In this document: positions 27,084 through 40,152 of the stretch, one piece after another
Layout: every line of letters begins with the position of its first letter
Position numbering within the stretch: position 1 is the stretch's first letter
Assembly: GCF_963924675.1 (NCBI RefSeq)
Contig: NC_089228.1
Span: forward strand, 96,260,394-96,324,393
Length of the DNA stretch: 64,000 nt
Direction: 5' to 3'
Origin: Phocoena phocoena
Lineage: Eukaryota; Chordata; Mammalia; Artiodactyla; Phocoenidae
Notes under the pieces: generated by a model
Seen by the model: the letters and a program-made list of their open reading frames with translations, nothing else
Databases searched by the model: none
Told to the model about the DNA's origin: nothing
Translations under genes and position numbers: made by a program

Positions 27084-27099
27084 CCTGTTCCTTTTTCTT

Positions 27100-29181
27100 A
27101 AACCACTTAAAAAAAGAAATACCTCTAATTCCACCAGAAAAATTCTAATTAGATACTTGGATCCTGAAACAAAAACTTAATGAGTGAGCTCTTGTAACAA
27201 CCCTTGGGATATTGACAAGGTCCTTCCTCAGCCCAATCTCCCACCATGAGCTGGGGCTTCTACCACTACATGGCGGGAAATAGGAGACATATTGATTTGG
27301 GCTCCATTCTCCATTGACGAGATCAGCATTCCTGAGTCCAGACCTTCTGAGAAATAAGAAGGAAATGATTCCCCCACGACCTAAGACAGGGTCGGTGCAC
27401 CAAGACCAACAGAGATCCAGCCTTTGGGATTACAGATCCTCCCTTTCTAATTCAGAATCATGCAGTCCTGTTTGGCAAGCCAGGATCTTGGCTGAATAAA
27501 GAGTGCTACAAGGATAACAAATACTGCCTGTGGCCTCCTTAGGCTGAGTTAACAAATTCCATGCTCCTGAATCACACCTGGGACACGCCTTGTCCCCAGA
27601 GGCCCGTAGAAATGAGTCGCTAGGCACTGTATGCCTTTCACCTTCTTGTATTTCTTCCATAGACTGACCCCTTCCTTTGAGATGGGCTTTCTCCTCTTTG
27701 ACTTACACAGTCATTTAAGAGGCCCCTATTCACAGTAACGTATCTGGGAGGCGAATATGTAGAGCGCAACCACGAGCAGATGGAGCTGGCTGGGGTCCTA
27801 TGTCAGGATGGGTTTGATGGGGACAGGTGTGTGGTCCAAATACTCACCTGTACCTGCCACCTGGCAACGACATGTCCTCAGTCCTCAACCAGAACTCTTA
27901 AAACCACAGCAATTTTAAGAAAGAGTTCTAAATCTCATGGACCCAGGAGATCTATTTTAAAAATTGAATAGGTAAATAAGGGGACAGTAATTGAAAGAAT
28001 TAACGAAAAGATGAAGAAATTGTATTTCATCCATTGATGAGATTTTCATTATTTATTAGTCTGAGAAGCTTTTTAAAGGAAAAGGAAAACGGCTGGAACT
28101 TTCTGTGAGAAAGTTGTATGACAATACAGAACAAAAATATACATGCCCACACATACACACACCATTTACTTAAATGGTTTGAATTGAAATATATTTGAAA
28201 AACATTTCCCCACTAACTCTTCAAGCCTCAGTGAGAAAGCCTCAGAACTCAAGCGTAATAATAAATCATCCATTCAAATATTTACGTCAGATAACTAGAG
28301 AAAAATAACAAAAATAAAAGCCAGCAACCCACATAAGTCTAACTCAAAGTACTTCTCTGTCTGGGTAAATTGGTTGTAAGACTTATCTTGTCCCCAAATT
28401 GATTTTGGAAAACACAAATTTCTACTGGTAATTGAAAAAATGCATTTTAAAAAAAATGCTGAGTTTCAACAAGTGAGTTAAATTTATAACTCAAGACTAC
28501 AGCCTACTCAGTTGTTTATCTTTTCACAATTTAAACAGTATTTGAGGCGACGCTTTCAGAATAGCCATGATCACGAACATGGCTTCACTGACACGCTTTT
28601 CTGTTGAGCACATATTTCCTTCCTCCAAAGGCAAAGTCTGAGTAGTCACAATATATTATCTCAGGGTCCAGCCCAGTGCTTCAGAGTAGTAGCCAATCAC
28701 AACTGTGGAAACGAAGGGATGGTTTTGCAAGAACAACAAAATGAAGTGAGGAGATACTTGACCTAGTTAACTTCAAACTACAGAATGTAACTGTATTAAC
28801 TCTTGGGACATGTATTTCAAATGCCCTAGTCCTTTGACAAGTACTGGAATGCAAGCACTGGAATGCTTGGGGAAAGGCTTCATAGAAGCGACCTACCAGC
28901 TGACAGGTGGCATCTAAACTTCATTCCCTGAGTCATTCACTCACTCATCCATGCGTTCATTCAGTCAGCATTTACTACCAACCTTACCACGGCAAGTCAT
29001 TGTGACCAGGGGTGTGGCCGTGTGTAAATCCACTCACTGCCTTCCCAGGATAAGGTAGATGATACATCTGCTCTTCCTTTCCTTCCCATTCCTTTTTGAT
29101 TTTCTTGGTAGCCACCAGAACTTGTTGATGGGAAAACAATGACTGAATCTGCTGTGGGCATTTGTTCATGATCCTTTCAAA
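27100..29181. other. Non-genic, unrecognised
   Basis: No gene could be supported. 28100-28500 is AT-rich. No recent repeat is apparent. Confidence 0.4.
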
Positions 29182-29380
29182 CAAGGTTTCTCAACATCAG
29201 CACCATTAACATTTTGGATCAGATGACTTTGCTGCTGGGAACTGTCCTACTCCTTGTAGGATGTTTGGCAGCATCCCTGGTTTTTACCCACCAGATGCCA
29301 ATAGCACTCTCTTCCCATCCACAACCATCAAACAAAAATATCCCCTGGGGGTCAAAAGCATCCCCAGTTGAGAACCATTG
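29182..29380 (+). mobile_element. MER5-type hAT-Charlie DNA transposon
   Basis: Inverted ends CAAGGTTTCTCAA and (reverse complement) CAATGGTTCTCAA. The interior (TGTAGGATGTTTGGCAGCATCCCTGG, ACCCACCAGATGCCAATAGCACTC) is typical of MER5A/B. It is non-autonomous. Confidence 0.9.
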
Positions 29381-30319
29381 ACTTAGAAGAGGTGGGCATA
29401 GAAAGTGATGTGGATGGCTGAGTGGGGAAAGTCTTAAGAGAAATAGGGAGTGGCTTTGTTCTTTTTTTTAATGGGTGGTATAGAAATAGAGTTGCCAAAT
29501 GATTTTTTAATATCATTTTTAGACATTTGCTTCCTGCTAGGATATAAAAAGTAGCAAGAGATGATTGCTTCTACCTTTACAGCAAAACACATCCAGACAA
29601 GCTACGTAATGATAGTTTTAAGAAACCCGTCAAAGAACCATGGAGCAAAAAAACCTAGATGAGATGGATTTCAGGACAGAGAAGCCCATGACCTTGACTG
29701 AAACCCTGGTGAAAAAGGAAGAGTCTTCTGATGCCCACGGGTTAGCTAGGATGGTGGACTGGAATCTCAAGGAGGCCTAGTCACAAATCGAGTGACTCAC
29801 TCTCCCAGTCTTTCCTCCAGGCCTTCACTGGCTGCACGGGGACAGTGCACAGAGGCTGGGGGGCAGGGCAGAGTCCTGATAGAAGCCATATGAGATACAA
29901 GGGGAGTTGACTAGTGCAAGGCAGAGGCTGCCAAGGGCTGGAGGCCAGGCAGGAGAGCTGATAGGATCCCAAGAACGCACTCTGGGCTTTCGCTGGAGGC
30001 AGGGTAGGAGCCCTGCAAGATGGACCCCTGGGACCAGGACCTCACAAAGGGCAGCCCAGTAGGCTGCTGAAAGCTGGGGTCAGGGCGCAAGAACTGAGAT
30101 AAGTCCTTTCATGGTGCAGTTACCCACAGTGACCGCCTGTTTAGGAGCTGAACACAGGGAGGAGAAAGGCCTCATAAACTGCAGGAGACCAGAGGACTGA
30201 CCAGAGAGAAAAGCCTGATAGGAAAATCCGGCAGCCAGACGAAAAAGCAGAGAGATCTCAAGAGTCAGAAAGCTGAGTGTCCCAAGCCCAGGTGAATAAA
30301 GAGTCCTGATCGTGCCTTC
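29381..30319 (+). repeat. Possible 5' region of an old L1
   Basis: From about 29540 the text (CCATGACCTTGACTGAAACCCTGG, CCGGCAGCCAGACGAAAAAGCAGAGAG) reads like the 5' UTR of an older mammalian L1. It may belong with 30561-31436 and 31657-32440. Low certainty. Confidence 0.35.
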
Positions 30320-30333
30320 AAAGATTCGAGCCA

Positions 30334-30546
30334 GGGCTTCCCTGGTGGCGCAGTGGTTGAGAGTCCGCCTGCCGATGCAGGGGACGCAGGCTCGTGTCCC
30401 GGTCCGGGAAGATCCCACATGCCGCGGAGCGGCTGGGCCCTTGAGCCATGGCCGCTGGGCCTGCGCATCCGGAGCCTGTGCTCCACAGCGGGAGAGGCCA
30501 CAACAGTGAGAGGCCCGCGTACTACAAAAAAAAAAAAAAAAAAAAA
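30334..30546 (+). repeat. Cetacean tRNA-derived SINE, full length
   Basis: Flanked by AAAGATTCGAGCCA at 30320-30333 and 30547-30560. The long frames at 30353-30991 are read-through from the SINE into the flank, not a gene. Confidence 0.96.
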
Positions 30547-30560
30547 AAAGATTCGAGCCA

Positions 30561-31436
30561 ATGGTGAACGGAAACTAACAAGGCACGCCAACTACCCAAA
30601 CCTGAAGGGAGAGCAGAAGAATCGAGAAATTGCCCCCTCCCCCAGGCCTTACACCAAGCCCCAGGGAGTGACCATCGACAACAGGGAAAGGGCTGGGAAT
30701 TCTGAGGAACGCAAGAGAATGCCATGTGCCTGTGTGAAGGCGGAGCGGGAGAGTGAAGAAATCTGCCCAATCCGTCCACACTCCAGAACCCACACTGAGT
30801 ATCAGGCAGGAGCAACCTGCCACCAGGGGGGTCAGAGCATGGAAAGGGACCTCCCTGAAGCACAGGTTCTCATGGCCTGCGGAAGTCTGAGGGCAGAGGC
30901 TGAAAACCAAGAGAATCCTTCCTGGACTCTAGACCAGATGCTAAGTATGAGGCACCATCGTCTGCCTGTGGACGAGGGGCAGGGTAGCTGAGAAAGCACA
31001 GGTGCGGGAGGCTTGTGAGAGTAGAGGTGGGTCAGAAGAACTCAGAGAAACCCGATCTCCTGGCTTTACACCAAGTGCCACCTACCACAGGGGTAAGGGA
31101 GAAATACTAAGAGAGACCCCCTCCTGCTGTGCAGGGCACAGGGACTCCTGAAGTCTGAGGGCAGAACAGGGGAACTGAGGGACACCTTCTGGGACCCCTG
31201 TGCTTATAATAAATAGGAGGCTGCAGAAGGGCGTTGCTGGGAAATGTGTGGTGAACCGGCATAACTAAAACAACATGGAGCTCAGCCCAACCCAACTGCA
31301 ATCGCTACTGACCAAACCACTCTACTAAAAGTTTGACAGAAGATGAGACATGCCCTTTCCTGGATGTAAATAAATTTGTCTTGGTCTCTACTGTTCTTCT
31401 TAATGCACAATGTTTGCAGTAAATCTAAAATTAAGA
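30561..31436 (+). repeat. Possible old L1 5' region, continued
   Basis: GC-rich text with phrases repeated at intervals: 'GAAGTCTGAGGGCAGA' at about 30884 and 31152, and 'CTTTACACCAAG' or 'CTTACACCAAG' at about 30650 and 31068. This fits an L1 5' UTR. Its open frames carry no recognised domain. Confidence 0.35.
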
Positions 31437-31444
31437 AAAGTATG

Positions 31445-31647
31445 GGGTTGCCCTGGTGGCGCAGTGGTTGAGAGTCCGCCTGCCGATGCAGGGGACGCGG
31501 GTTCGTGCCCCGGTCCGGGAAGATCCCACGTGCCGCGGAGCGGCTGGGCCCGTGGGCCATGGCCACTGAGCCTGCGCGTCCGGAGCCTGTGCTCCGCAAC
31601 GGGAGAGGCCACAGCGGTGAGAGGCCCGCGTACAGCAAAAAAAAAAA
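31445..31647 (+). repeat. Cetacean tRNA-derived SINE, near full length
   Basis: Flanked by AAAAGTATG (ending at 31444, and 31648-31656). The 5' start is GGGTTGCCCTGGTGGCGCAG, with T-T-G replacing C-T-T. Confidence 0.93.
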
Positions 31648-31656
31648 AAAAGTATG

Positions 31657-32445
31657 AAAAAGCAACAAAAACAAGCAAAAAATTTAAAAAACCAAAATCA
31701 TTGTCAAAAGAAAAAAAGTCAATATAACTAGACCTCAAAAAATATTGGTATTTTCAAAGAGAAACTTTAACATTATATAAATATATATATAAGCCTTAAT
31801 GAAATATTAGCAAATAAAATCTAGCAACATACAAAAAGCCATAATTAACAAATAATAAGTCACAACAAGTAGGGTTTATCCAGAAGTGCAAGATAGATGG
31901 CTTTAACACGTGAAAGTTAAAAATCAATGTTATTTGCCATATTAGGAGAATAAAGAAAAAAAATCTCAATATATGCAAAAACTACACTCAGGAAAATCAG
32001 ACACCCCCTCATCCTAAAACCCATCAGCAAACTAGAAATAGGAGAACATTTTCTCCATCTAATTACAAACTATTGTTCAAACTAGTAGCACTGAATGCTT
32101 TCCCTCTAAGGTTGGGAGTAAGACAAGAATGTCCCCTCATAATAGTTCTAACATGGCCAAATCCCCAAAACATTATATTAAGCAAAATTAGCTAAACCCA
32201 AAAGAATACATATTGTATGACTGCATTTTATATAGGCGAATCTAATTTATGATAAGAGAAATCAGAATATGATAAGAGAAATCCAAACATGATTGGTTTT
32301 TCTAGATGATGGTCATGTTCTATATCTTGGTTTGAATGGGTGTATGGGATTGTCAGATCTCACTAAACTGAATAAATAAGGTCTGGGCATTTTACTGCAT
32401 ATAAATTATACCTCATAAAATTATTTTAAATAAAAAAGATTCGTA
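31657..32445 (+). repeat. Old L1, ORF2 remnants and 3' end
   Basis: 31860-32130 reads as broken ORF2 (GFIQKC... and later LRLGVRQECPL). 32160-32440 reads as the 3' end (CTATATCTTGGTTTGAATGGGTGTATG and CATTTTACTGCATATAAATTATACCTCA). It is heavily decayed. A short ATGATAAGAGAAATC doublet lies at 32251-32283. Confidence 0.75.
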
Positions 32446-33019
32446 ATTTGCCAAACTGCTTGAGAAACCAAAGGCAAGCCCTCTGAAAACACTTATTGGA
32501 GTAAAACAAAACAAAAGCATCTTGAATCCAGTTGGCGGCAACACTACTGCAACTTGACAGCAAAGATAACTCTTCGCATCTACTTCCTGTGCACTTCAGC
32601 ACAAGCCTTTCTGGCGTTGCAGTGGTGTCTAGCTTAGTAGAGGTGCTAAGTTCTCTGGCCCCTGGGTCAGATAGTCATGGAACTGACCAAGTGGGAGGAC
32701 CGAAGGAATTGACTGGAAGAAAGCAAATGGTTGGTTTGATTTTGAAGTCATGTGTCAACTGACAAACACTTATTGCCAAATGATGAGCACCCTCATCCCT
32801 GGTTTCAGGTCACAGGTGGAGAGAAAGGTGTTCTCAGGGAGCCTACTTCTGTCTGTGAATTCCAGGAGTCAAATTCTCTAAGCTGCTCAAGGCAGTCAGC
32901 GACAGCAAAGAACTGCATACACACAGGGCAGACCTTCCTGATGCCCCTTATTTTTCTGGATGTATGCGTTGATGGGCATGGGCAACAAAGACAGCTTAGA
33001 GCGAAACCCAAGTCCTAGT
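32446..33019. other. Non-genic, unrecognised
   Basis: No gene or named repeat could be supported. Confidence 0.4.
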
Positions 33020-33034
33020 AAGAAATCACAGTTG

Positions 33035-33222
33035 GGGCTTCCCTGGTGGCTCAGTGGTTGGGAGTCTGCCTGCCAATGCAGGGGACGCGGGTTCGTGCCC
33101 CGGTCCGGGAAGATCCCACATGCCGCGGAGCGGCTGGGCCCGTGAGCCATGGCTGCTGAGCCTGTGCTCCGCGGCGGGAGAGGCTGCAGTGGTGAGGGGC
33201 CCGTGTACCGCAAAAAAAAGAA
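33035..33222 (+). repeat. Cetacean tRNA-derived SINE, internally shortened
   Basis: Flanked by AAGAAATCACAGTTG at 33020-33034 and 33223-33237. It lacks the GCGCGTCCGGAGC segment present in other copies. Confidence 0.96.
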
Positions 33223-33237
33223 AAGAAATCACAGTTG

Positions 33238-35084
33238 ACACATCAGTGTGGAGTGGATGGGGAAGGAAGGAGTGGGAACAGCATCTCCAATGTCAAGCGG
33301 ATTTCCCACTAGTTACAGTGCTCCGTATTCTCTGATGTGTCCGTCCCCACCCAGGAAGTCCTCTGGGATGGGGGTTGGGGATTGAGCTAGCTCATGGGAA
33401 AATATGTCTCAGGCTGTGAGCAATAAACTGGCTTGTGCCCAAGCAATGTCCTCCAGGTGTGCCACGAGAGGTGAAATCACCTGGCGCATTTTACCATCTT
33501 CGGGACGGTGTCAGGACCTGACAAAGCCAGGCAACACGTACAAGGAAACTAATCTGAGACAGGGCAGTGGTGCTCATGGAGCTTTTTGTACGCAGCCAAG
33601 ATGGGGACCTTATTCAGGAAAAAAAATGCTAAGGAGGCCTTTACTCCGAAGAGGAAAACCAGGTTGTGGAACAATGAAATGAGTTGCATCAAGTGAAATG
33701 CACATCTGATGCCCAGACAGACCCAAACATATACGCCCCGTGAAGCGTGCCACACTTCTGGCACCACTTCAAACTATTATTCTGTATATATTTGTTCAGC
33801 ATTTATTTACTGAAGAAAGGGGGAAAAATGCTTTAAGGGAGGGAGAAGTAAGCGTTCTTGAAATATGACACACTCAGAGAAGAGCATATGTCATAATGTA
33901 TAGCTCAAAGAATTCCCCCAAAGTCAACACAACCGTGTTTTCAGCGCCCAGAACAAGAGATAGAACATCACAAGTCCCTTGTGCTCTCCGCTAGTCATGG
34001 CCACCCCTCAAAGGGAGGGACTCTCTTCACTCCTAACGTTGAAACAGCTTTCCTTTTCACGAGGTTGTGAAGCTCTTTGTGTTCACATGATATTTATCAT
34101 TTGAACTTATTGGGAATTATCTTCCATTTCATGGCTTATTTTGTTGTCCATAGCTAGAGAGTAATGTTTATTTACACTCTTAAGTGCAGGTCAGCAAATA
34201 ATTACAAAACATTGCTCCCTAGAACGAGCACCTCATCATGCTTTATTTGGTTTCAGAATGGCGGCTGCTTGTTACCACTGACTCTGGGTGACTGTCAGAT
34301 GGGTGCACTCAGAGATGGTAGCACCCTGTCATGGCCCTAGTAACATATTATTCACGCACAAAAGTGGCAGAGATAGGTTGATGCTAAGAATGTTTTTACT
34401 TCTACTCAAATGTTTTTACTGTCCACTTTGGCAGAAGTAGAATAAATGTCTATTTTACCAGTAATGGAATGAGTTGCATGTGGAAACCTGAATCAATAGG
34501 CACCATTCTTCGAACTTATTACTGTCATGTGTTAGCATCCTTTCTTAGAGACTGGTACCCCAGAGAGATGTCCCGTCTTTTATCCGATATATGCGTTGCA
34601 AGTGTTTTTTTCCAGTCTGTGGCTTGACAGACCTCACTGCCTTCGGGCCTGAACCTTTGTAAGACTCTCAGTTCAGGATTTTAGATGAATTTAAAGCCAA
34701 GGACAGGAGACATTCCAATCATTCTCCTCGAAATTTAGTGTTGAGATTGTCACTTCATTTAGCAGACATTCAAAGCCTACCTCCTCTTGATGCTGAGGAC
34801 ACAGAGATAAGTTAAGACCCAGCCCTTCCTCTACAAGAGTTCATTGTCAGTGAGGAATTAGACATGTAAACAAGTACCAGAGGAGAGATGACAAAGCCCT
34901 TTTGCCTTGGGGAGTCCCAGAAGACCTCATACAAGAGAAAACATTTGAAAGGAGCCTTGAAGAATAAATAAGATTTCACCAGCAGAACCCTGAAGAAAGA
35001 GCATTCTGCTCTGAGAAAGCAGCATATGAAAACGCAGGGTGGAGACAAAGTCCATGGCCACGGACAGCTTACGTAATATTTTTT
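33238..35084. other. Non-genic, old repeats
   Basis: No supported gene. 34755-35045 is another copy of the ancient dispersed repeat. Confidence 0.45.
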
Positions 35085-35265
35085 TCAATTGTAATCTGAA
35101 GACCGTCTACATTGGAACCACCTGGATGGTAGCTAAAGCAAAGTTTTCTGGATCTTACCGTGTACCAGATTATAATTTCTGGGGTTTGTGATCTGGGAAT
35201 CTTCACTTTGGCAAACTTTACAAGTAATTGTATTGCACACAAAATTTGAGAAATGTTGCCCTAAA
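35085..35265 (+). repeat. MER-type DNA transposon fossil
   Basis: GAACCACCTGGATGGTAGCTAAAGCA, GATCTGGGAATCTTCACTTTGGCAAACTT and TTTGAGAAATGTTG are degraded versions of the short hAT type at 8890-9057. Confidence 0.55.
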
Positions 35266-37067
35266 ATAGTACCTGAAATAGAAGGCAGAGGTGAAGGTTG
35301 AAGATAAAAGAGGAAAAAATCAGTTGAAGGTACACAGCAAAGGGTTGATATCATGTATTGAGGGCTGGCATCTGGAGTTTTCTTTTATGTGGAATGTCAA
35401 CCTTTACAATCACACTGTGCGATAGGTGTTATCATCTCCATGTTATGTATGAATAGATGGAGAGTCAGGACAGTAAAAAAGCTTCCCAACCGTCATAGAA
35501 GTGGTCTGGACCAATGGTATATCTGAACCCAATGACCATGCTTTTAGCCATTTAACTGCATTTGGGCTACTTTCCTTCATACATTTGTGCTGACCTGGCT
35601 CCCCTCTTTCTTCCCACATTCTCCTGGGAAACAAGGACTCTCTCATTTGGATGCAATGACTTGGATAGAGCTGGATCTCACCGTCAGATCCCGGTTCCAC
35701 GCAGGGCATGAGCCATCTGGAGCCCTTTGTGTCCCTGACTGGCAATTCGGGGACCCAGTGGGGAATCTGACTCCCCTGCTGCAGACCCTTGTCCATAGGG
35801 AGCACAGTAAAGATCTGATTTTGATTGTTTTTGAGCACTCGATTTCTGATGCCATCCATCTTCTTTTGGTTTCGTGGTCTAATCATTTGATGGCCTCTGT
35901 AAACAGTTGATGCTTTATAGAGATCTTGTCTCTGCTGGGTGAACGGTAACGGGGAATTTGACTTGTTAGTCTCTTCTTATTATCTAATTTGAGCTCAGAT
36001 CAACTAAGAATTTCAAGCCAACCAGGAAGTAAATATCCGGACTAGGGAGTTTTTTATTCTGGGTTTATGCTTGACCTATGGCTGAAATTTTAGAATTGAA
36101 ACTATAAGCTTTCTCTGTGTGTGTCTGTACGTTTATATGTCTGTAAATTAGAAAGGCTTTTGCCTTTTATTGTGTGAGTATATAATATCTTCTTATCTCC
36201 TGGTGATATTAATAAACTGATTAGAAAATCTTTTAAATTAAAAGAGCTCTAGTCTGATTGGCTTAGAGATAAATAAGTACTTCTATAAACTGAATATTCC
36301 TTAAATTCTCAGAAATTAAGAAAATCGAATCTCTAATACTTTCCATGTGAAAAACAGTGGTATTTTTATAGAAACTAACTCAGAAATAATTTAAGAATAT
36401 AAGTTAACATAATTTAGGTAAACAATACTAGTTTAATAATTTTGGTTTAATAAAAACAGCTATGTTTTCTCTGATTTATCCGTGTTAAATATCAGTGTTA
36501 AATAAGCATAGATTTTTATTCTACTTGTATATATTATTCCTAAACTTATACAGATTTACTCAATGAATAAGCTAGCATAACTTCTAGTATATGTTTAAGA
36601 CCATGACAAATGTAAATTTGTGGTTAACCCACTTGAATCATTACTTTGAAATTTTTTTATGTTTTACATTATGTCAGCTTGAAGATAATTTGCAAGATAT
36701 TTAGTAAATTTAAACCTTTAACTGATGCTAAATTGAGTTAATGAGTGGATCTTCATTAGATGTCTGGATCATTATAATTTTGCCTCTTATTTGTATGTGG
36801 TACAAAGATGGTCATATGTATATATGTACGTATGTATTCCCAGAGGGCTTCTGGAAATACACCAAGATTTGCTTTCATCTTTGTAAAAGGAAAGGTGCTA
36901 GAAATAATTAGATATATTTGATATGTTACTATCGATGAGTTAGCACATCAGAAGAGATGCTTAGTTGTCCCTGGATAAAATGTGCATGGATGAAATGTTA
37001 CAAACATTCGAGAAATTGTGTGCAATGTGAGAAGTTCCTAGAGAACTGTCAGTTCCATAATTGTCAA
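35266..37067. other. Unresolved, possibly retrovirus-derived
   Basis: No supported gene. 35930-37067 is AT-rich and non-coding. Its relation to the retroviral remnant at 39400-40474 is possible but unproven; no matching 5' LTR was seen. Confidence 0.3.
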
Positions 37068-37079
37068 TGATATGTTTCT

Positions 37080-37288
37080 TTTTTTTTTTTTTTTTTTGGT
37101 ACGCGGGCCTCTCACTGTCGTGGCCTCTCCCGTTGCGGAGCACAGGCTCCAGACGCGCAGGCTCAGCGGCCGTGGCTCACGGGCCCAGCCGCTCCGCGGC
37201 ATGTAGGATCTTCCCGGACCGGGGCACGAACCCGCGTCCCCTGCATCGGCAGGCGGACTCTCAACCACTGCGCCACCAGGGAAGACTG
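37080..37288 (-). repeat. Cetacean tRNA-derived SINE, antisense
   Basis: Flanked by TGATATGTTTCT at 37068-37079 and 37289-37300. Confidence 0.96.
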
Positions 37289-38952
37289 TGATATGTTTCT
37301 ATTTATGAGTCCTAGTGCTGCTCTGTCTAATATTATTTAACAGCATATAGTGCTATTGGTCATAATTTCAGTTTTTTAAAATATTAAGTTGTCACAGTTT
37401 TACTTATTTAATTTGCATGTGGCATCTTCCAGGCCAGTGATTTTCATTTGGGATTCCCATCACTTACCTATGGAGTTCTATTAACGTATAGATGTTTAGG
37501 ACTTGCAGAGTCTCTTTACTTGATATTCTTGATATATCCTTGTATATTCTAACTGTATGCTGGATATACTATATTCATGATTTATTGTGTCAGGATCATT
37601 ACAATTACATCTGAAGAAGTTTTTTCTCTGTAAAGATAATATTCATCTATTTTTAAAAATTAGATGTAATATCCACTCTTCTTTGAAAATAGGGGTAATC
37701 CGTATGTTTATAATTATTTTGTCCAGAACTTTTTGGGCTGACTTTATTACCTTGTTTTTTATGCCACATTAACAACCAAATGTCTTTGTCGGTTGCATTA
37801 TTTTGTAATGAACCATCATCAGATCTTTCACTATTAAAATGAGCAGTAATAAGTTAACCACAGCCATTTAAAGTCTGTTGTCATCTTCAGGTAGGTTTTT
37901 GTTTGTTTGTTTGTTTTATTATTTAGTCTATAAATAATTATTTGTTTTATTGTTTGTTTGTTTTATTATTTAGTCTCATAGAAAAGGACTATGTCAAGTC
38001 CTTTTGGGCACAGAGTTCCGATGACACTGCTTAAACAGCTTTGAGATCATACCAGTGGAGTGAGTCAGGATTTCTAGACTCTAGTTGAGAAACAGATGGG
38101 TCATGACACTGCTAACTCCAGATTGAGCAGAATAAGATTTAATTACATAACACTGAATGAGCTGATAAGGAAAGACAGTGTTGTTTGTTTGGAATACGGC
38201 TGTTCTAATACTCTACTTTTTGGATATATAAGGAAGCCTTTTCTTTTTCCTCTTAAGCTATCTATATAGCTCATAGTAATCGAGTAGAGATGGCTTTTGT
38301 AAACTGAAATGAAACATTTATAAATGATATCTTATTTTCCTTGCCTGACTCCTCCAGAGTTCAGAAAATCTTGTTAGTATTTTTATTCCCATGGCAATGT
38401 ACGTGCACAGAGTCAATAAGAATCTCTCCTTCTTGTTATTATGACATAATTTAAATCATGAAGTATGCAACCAAGACCTTGCCTGCAGTGTCATATTTGA
38501 GAATGATGCTCATTTAATCAGATATGACCAGATACTTTTAAGGAATTAAGGCTGGCTTTATGAAGCTGGCATTCACAAGGTCCTCATGGGAGAATAGGTC
38601 TGATGGCTTATAGATTCCCAGCCTCACAGGTGAGTAAGAAAGGTCTCTTCCTGGCAGACCCAGTAAACTTAGGGTATTTGGGAGACTTCAACAAGAGACA
38701 TATTTGCCCAAATTTATAGCTATTCCAGGTAAAATCTGGTAGCAAGTTCTTGGCTTGACTCCTTAGCTTCTAAAGGCTTTTATAAAAGTTCAATCTGAAA
38801 TTCCTATGAAACATTCCAGAAAGCAAACTTAATATTGTCTATATGGTACATCACCATTCTTGCCGTACCTGTCTAAATAACTGTGCCAGATTTAATGAGA
38901 CTAGCCTTACTTTGCCACCAAGAATAATGTTTCTTTGAGATTATCTTTCATC
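37289..38952. other. AT-rich unresolved stretch
   Basis: No supported gene. A 26-base direct repeat lies at 37904-37929 and 37951-37976 (listed separately). Confidence 0.35.
37904..37976 (+). repeat. Direct duplication of 26 bases
   Basis: The same TGTTTGTTTGTTTTATTATT-TAGTCT unit is seen twice with 21 bases between, likely a local slippage duplication. Confidence 0.9.
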
Positions 38953-38964
38953 AAAAGTATGGTG

Positions 38965-39176
38965 GGGCTTCCCTGGTGGCGCGGTGGTTGAGAGTCCGCC
39001 TGCCGATGCAGGGGACACGGGTTCGTAACCCAGTCCAGGAAGATCCCACATGCCGCAGAGCGGCTGGGCCCGTGAGCCGTGGCCGCTGAGCCTGCGCATC
39101 CGGAGCCTGTGCTCCGCAACGGGAGAGGCCACAACAGTGAAAGGCCTGTGTACCGCATAAAAAAAAATTATAAAAA
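38965..39176 (+). repeat. Cetacean tRNA-derived SINE, full length
   Basis: Flanked by AAAAGTATGGTG at 38953-38964 and 39177-39188. Confidence 0.96.
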
Positions 39177-39399
39177 AAAAGTATGGTGACTGTAGAGGGA
39201 AATTATTTGTTTCAATAGAAAACTGTTATATAGCACAACCTTCCAGGTTATCAGATTCTAGCCCTGCTCATTGTCTTTGAACTAGTTTGGATCTCTTTTC
39301 AAATTGTCTCTATCTTGTCTGTTGGATAGATAATGGACTTGCTCCCCAACTCTGGAAAAATCGGTTTGGGTATCCATTTGTAAATGGGACTGACTCTTG

Positions 39400-40152
39400 T
39401 TACTTTCCCAAATTGTCAATCCTTATCAGATTTTCAATCCTTCCAGTTTCCTTCAAGGTCTAACTATAATCTTTCAAACCCATGTTTTCAATTTTTCTCC
39501 CTGCTGCCTGTCTCTGTGTCACTGAGAACTGAAACCAGATTACCCTAGGTCCCTATGGGACTCCTGGTTGCCTGGCCCTTTTCCCTAGGATTTGCAGAAG
39601 CCCTGTGAGCTAAAGCCCAATGGTTTGATATGTACTTTGAAGGACTGACCACCATAGAAGACCATTTATGGGTCTGATTTCTCCCTGGAAAAGGCACTGA
39701 CTGGACCATTCGGCAAGCCTAGTGGAATTCTAGGGTCAGGTATACCCTGTAGACAACATGACCAAAACCACCGACATCCTAGCTCAAGAGCTCCAAGAAA
39801 CTCACTTAGCAGTACTGCATAACTGGAAGATGTTCCTCCACTGACCTCCTGGAATCCACTGGGCCGGTTACCCTTCAGGTTCAATTCTTGGCTTTTTATT
39901 TTAATACAATCTTTAACATTTCTCTTCTTCATTTTAGGCATCCTTCTTTTAAGGGGTCTGATCTCTAGGGCCCTAAACCGCAGACCTTAACCATCACTTC
40001 TGTACAGGTAGTTCAGGTGCTTTTACAGTAGCAACGTGAAGACTCCTTGAGAAACTATTTCTGGGACTTTGCTTCGTCTCGCTCAGAAGGTTTAGGATTA
40101 TTGCCTAGTTGTTGAGTGATGATGTATGTTCATCTTGAACAAAAAGAGGAAA
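39400..40152 (+). pseudogene. Degenerate endogenous retrovirus 3' region (env-like)
   Basis: Broken frames on the plus strand suggest the end of a class I (gammaretrovirus-like) envelope gene, and a purine-rich tract (AAAAAGAGGAAA, 40141-40152) sits right before a plausible LTR. Stops and frameshifts occur throughout, so no protein can be made. Identification is tentative and rests on layout more than sequence similarity. Confidence 0.4.

Noticed and set aside
30334..30410. tRNA-like segment with A and B boxes
   Set aside because: It is the tRNA-derived head of a SINE (as in every other copy) and does not fold as a mature tRNA.
30353..30991. Plus-strand 212-codon frame
   Set aside because: It starts inside a SINE and runs through the A tail into old repeat sequence. 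It is a composition artefact.
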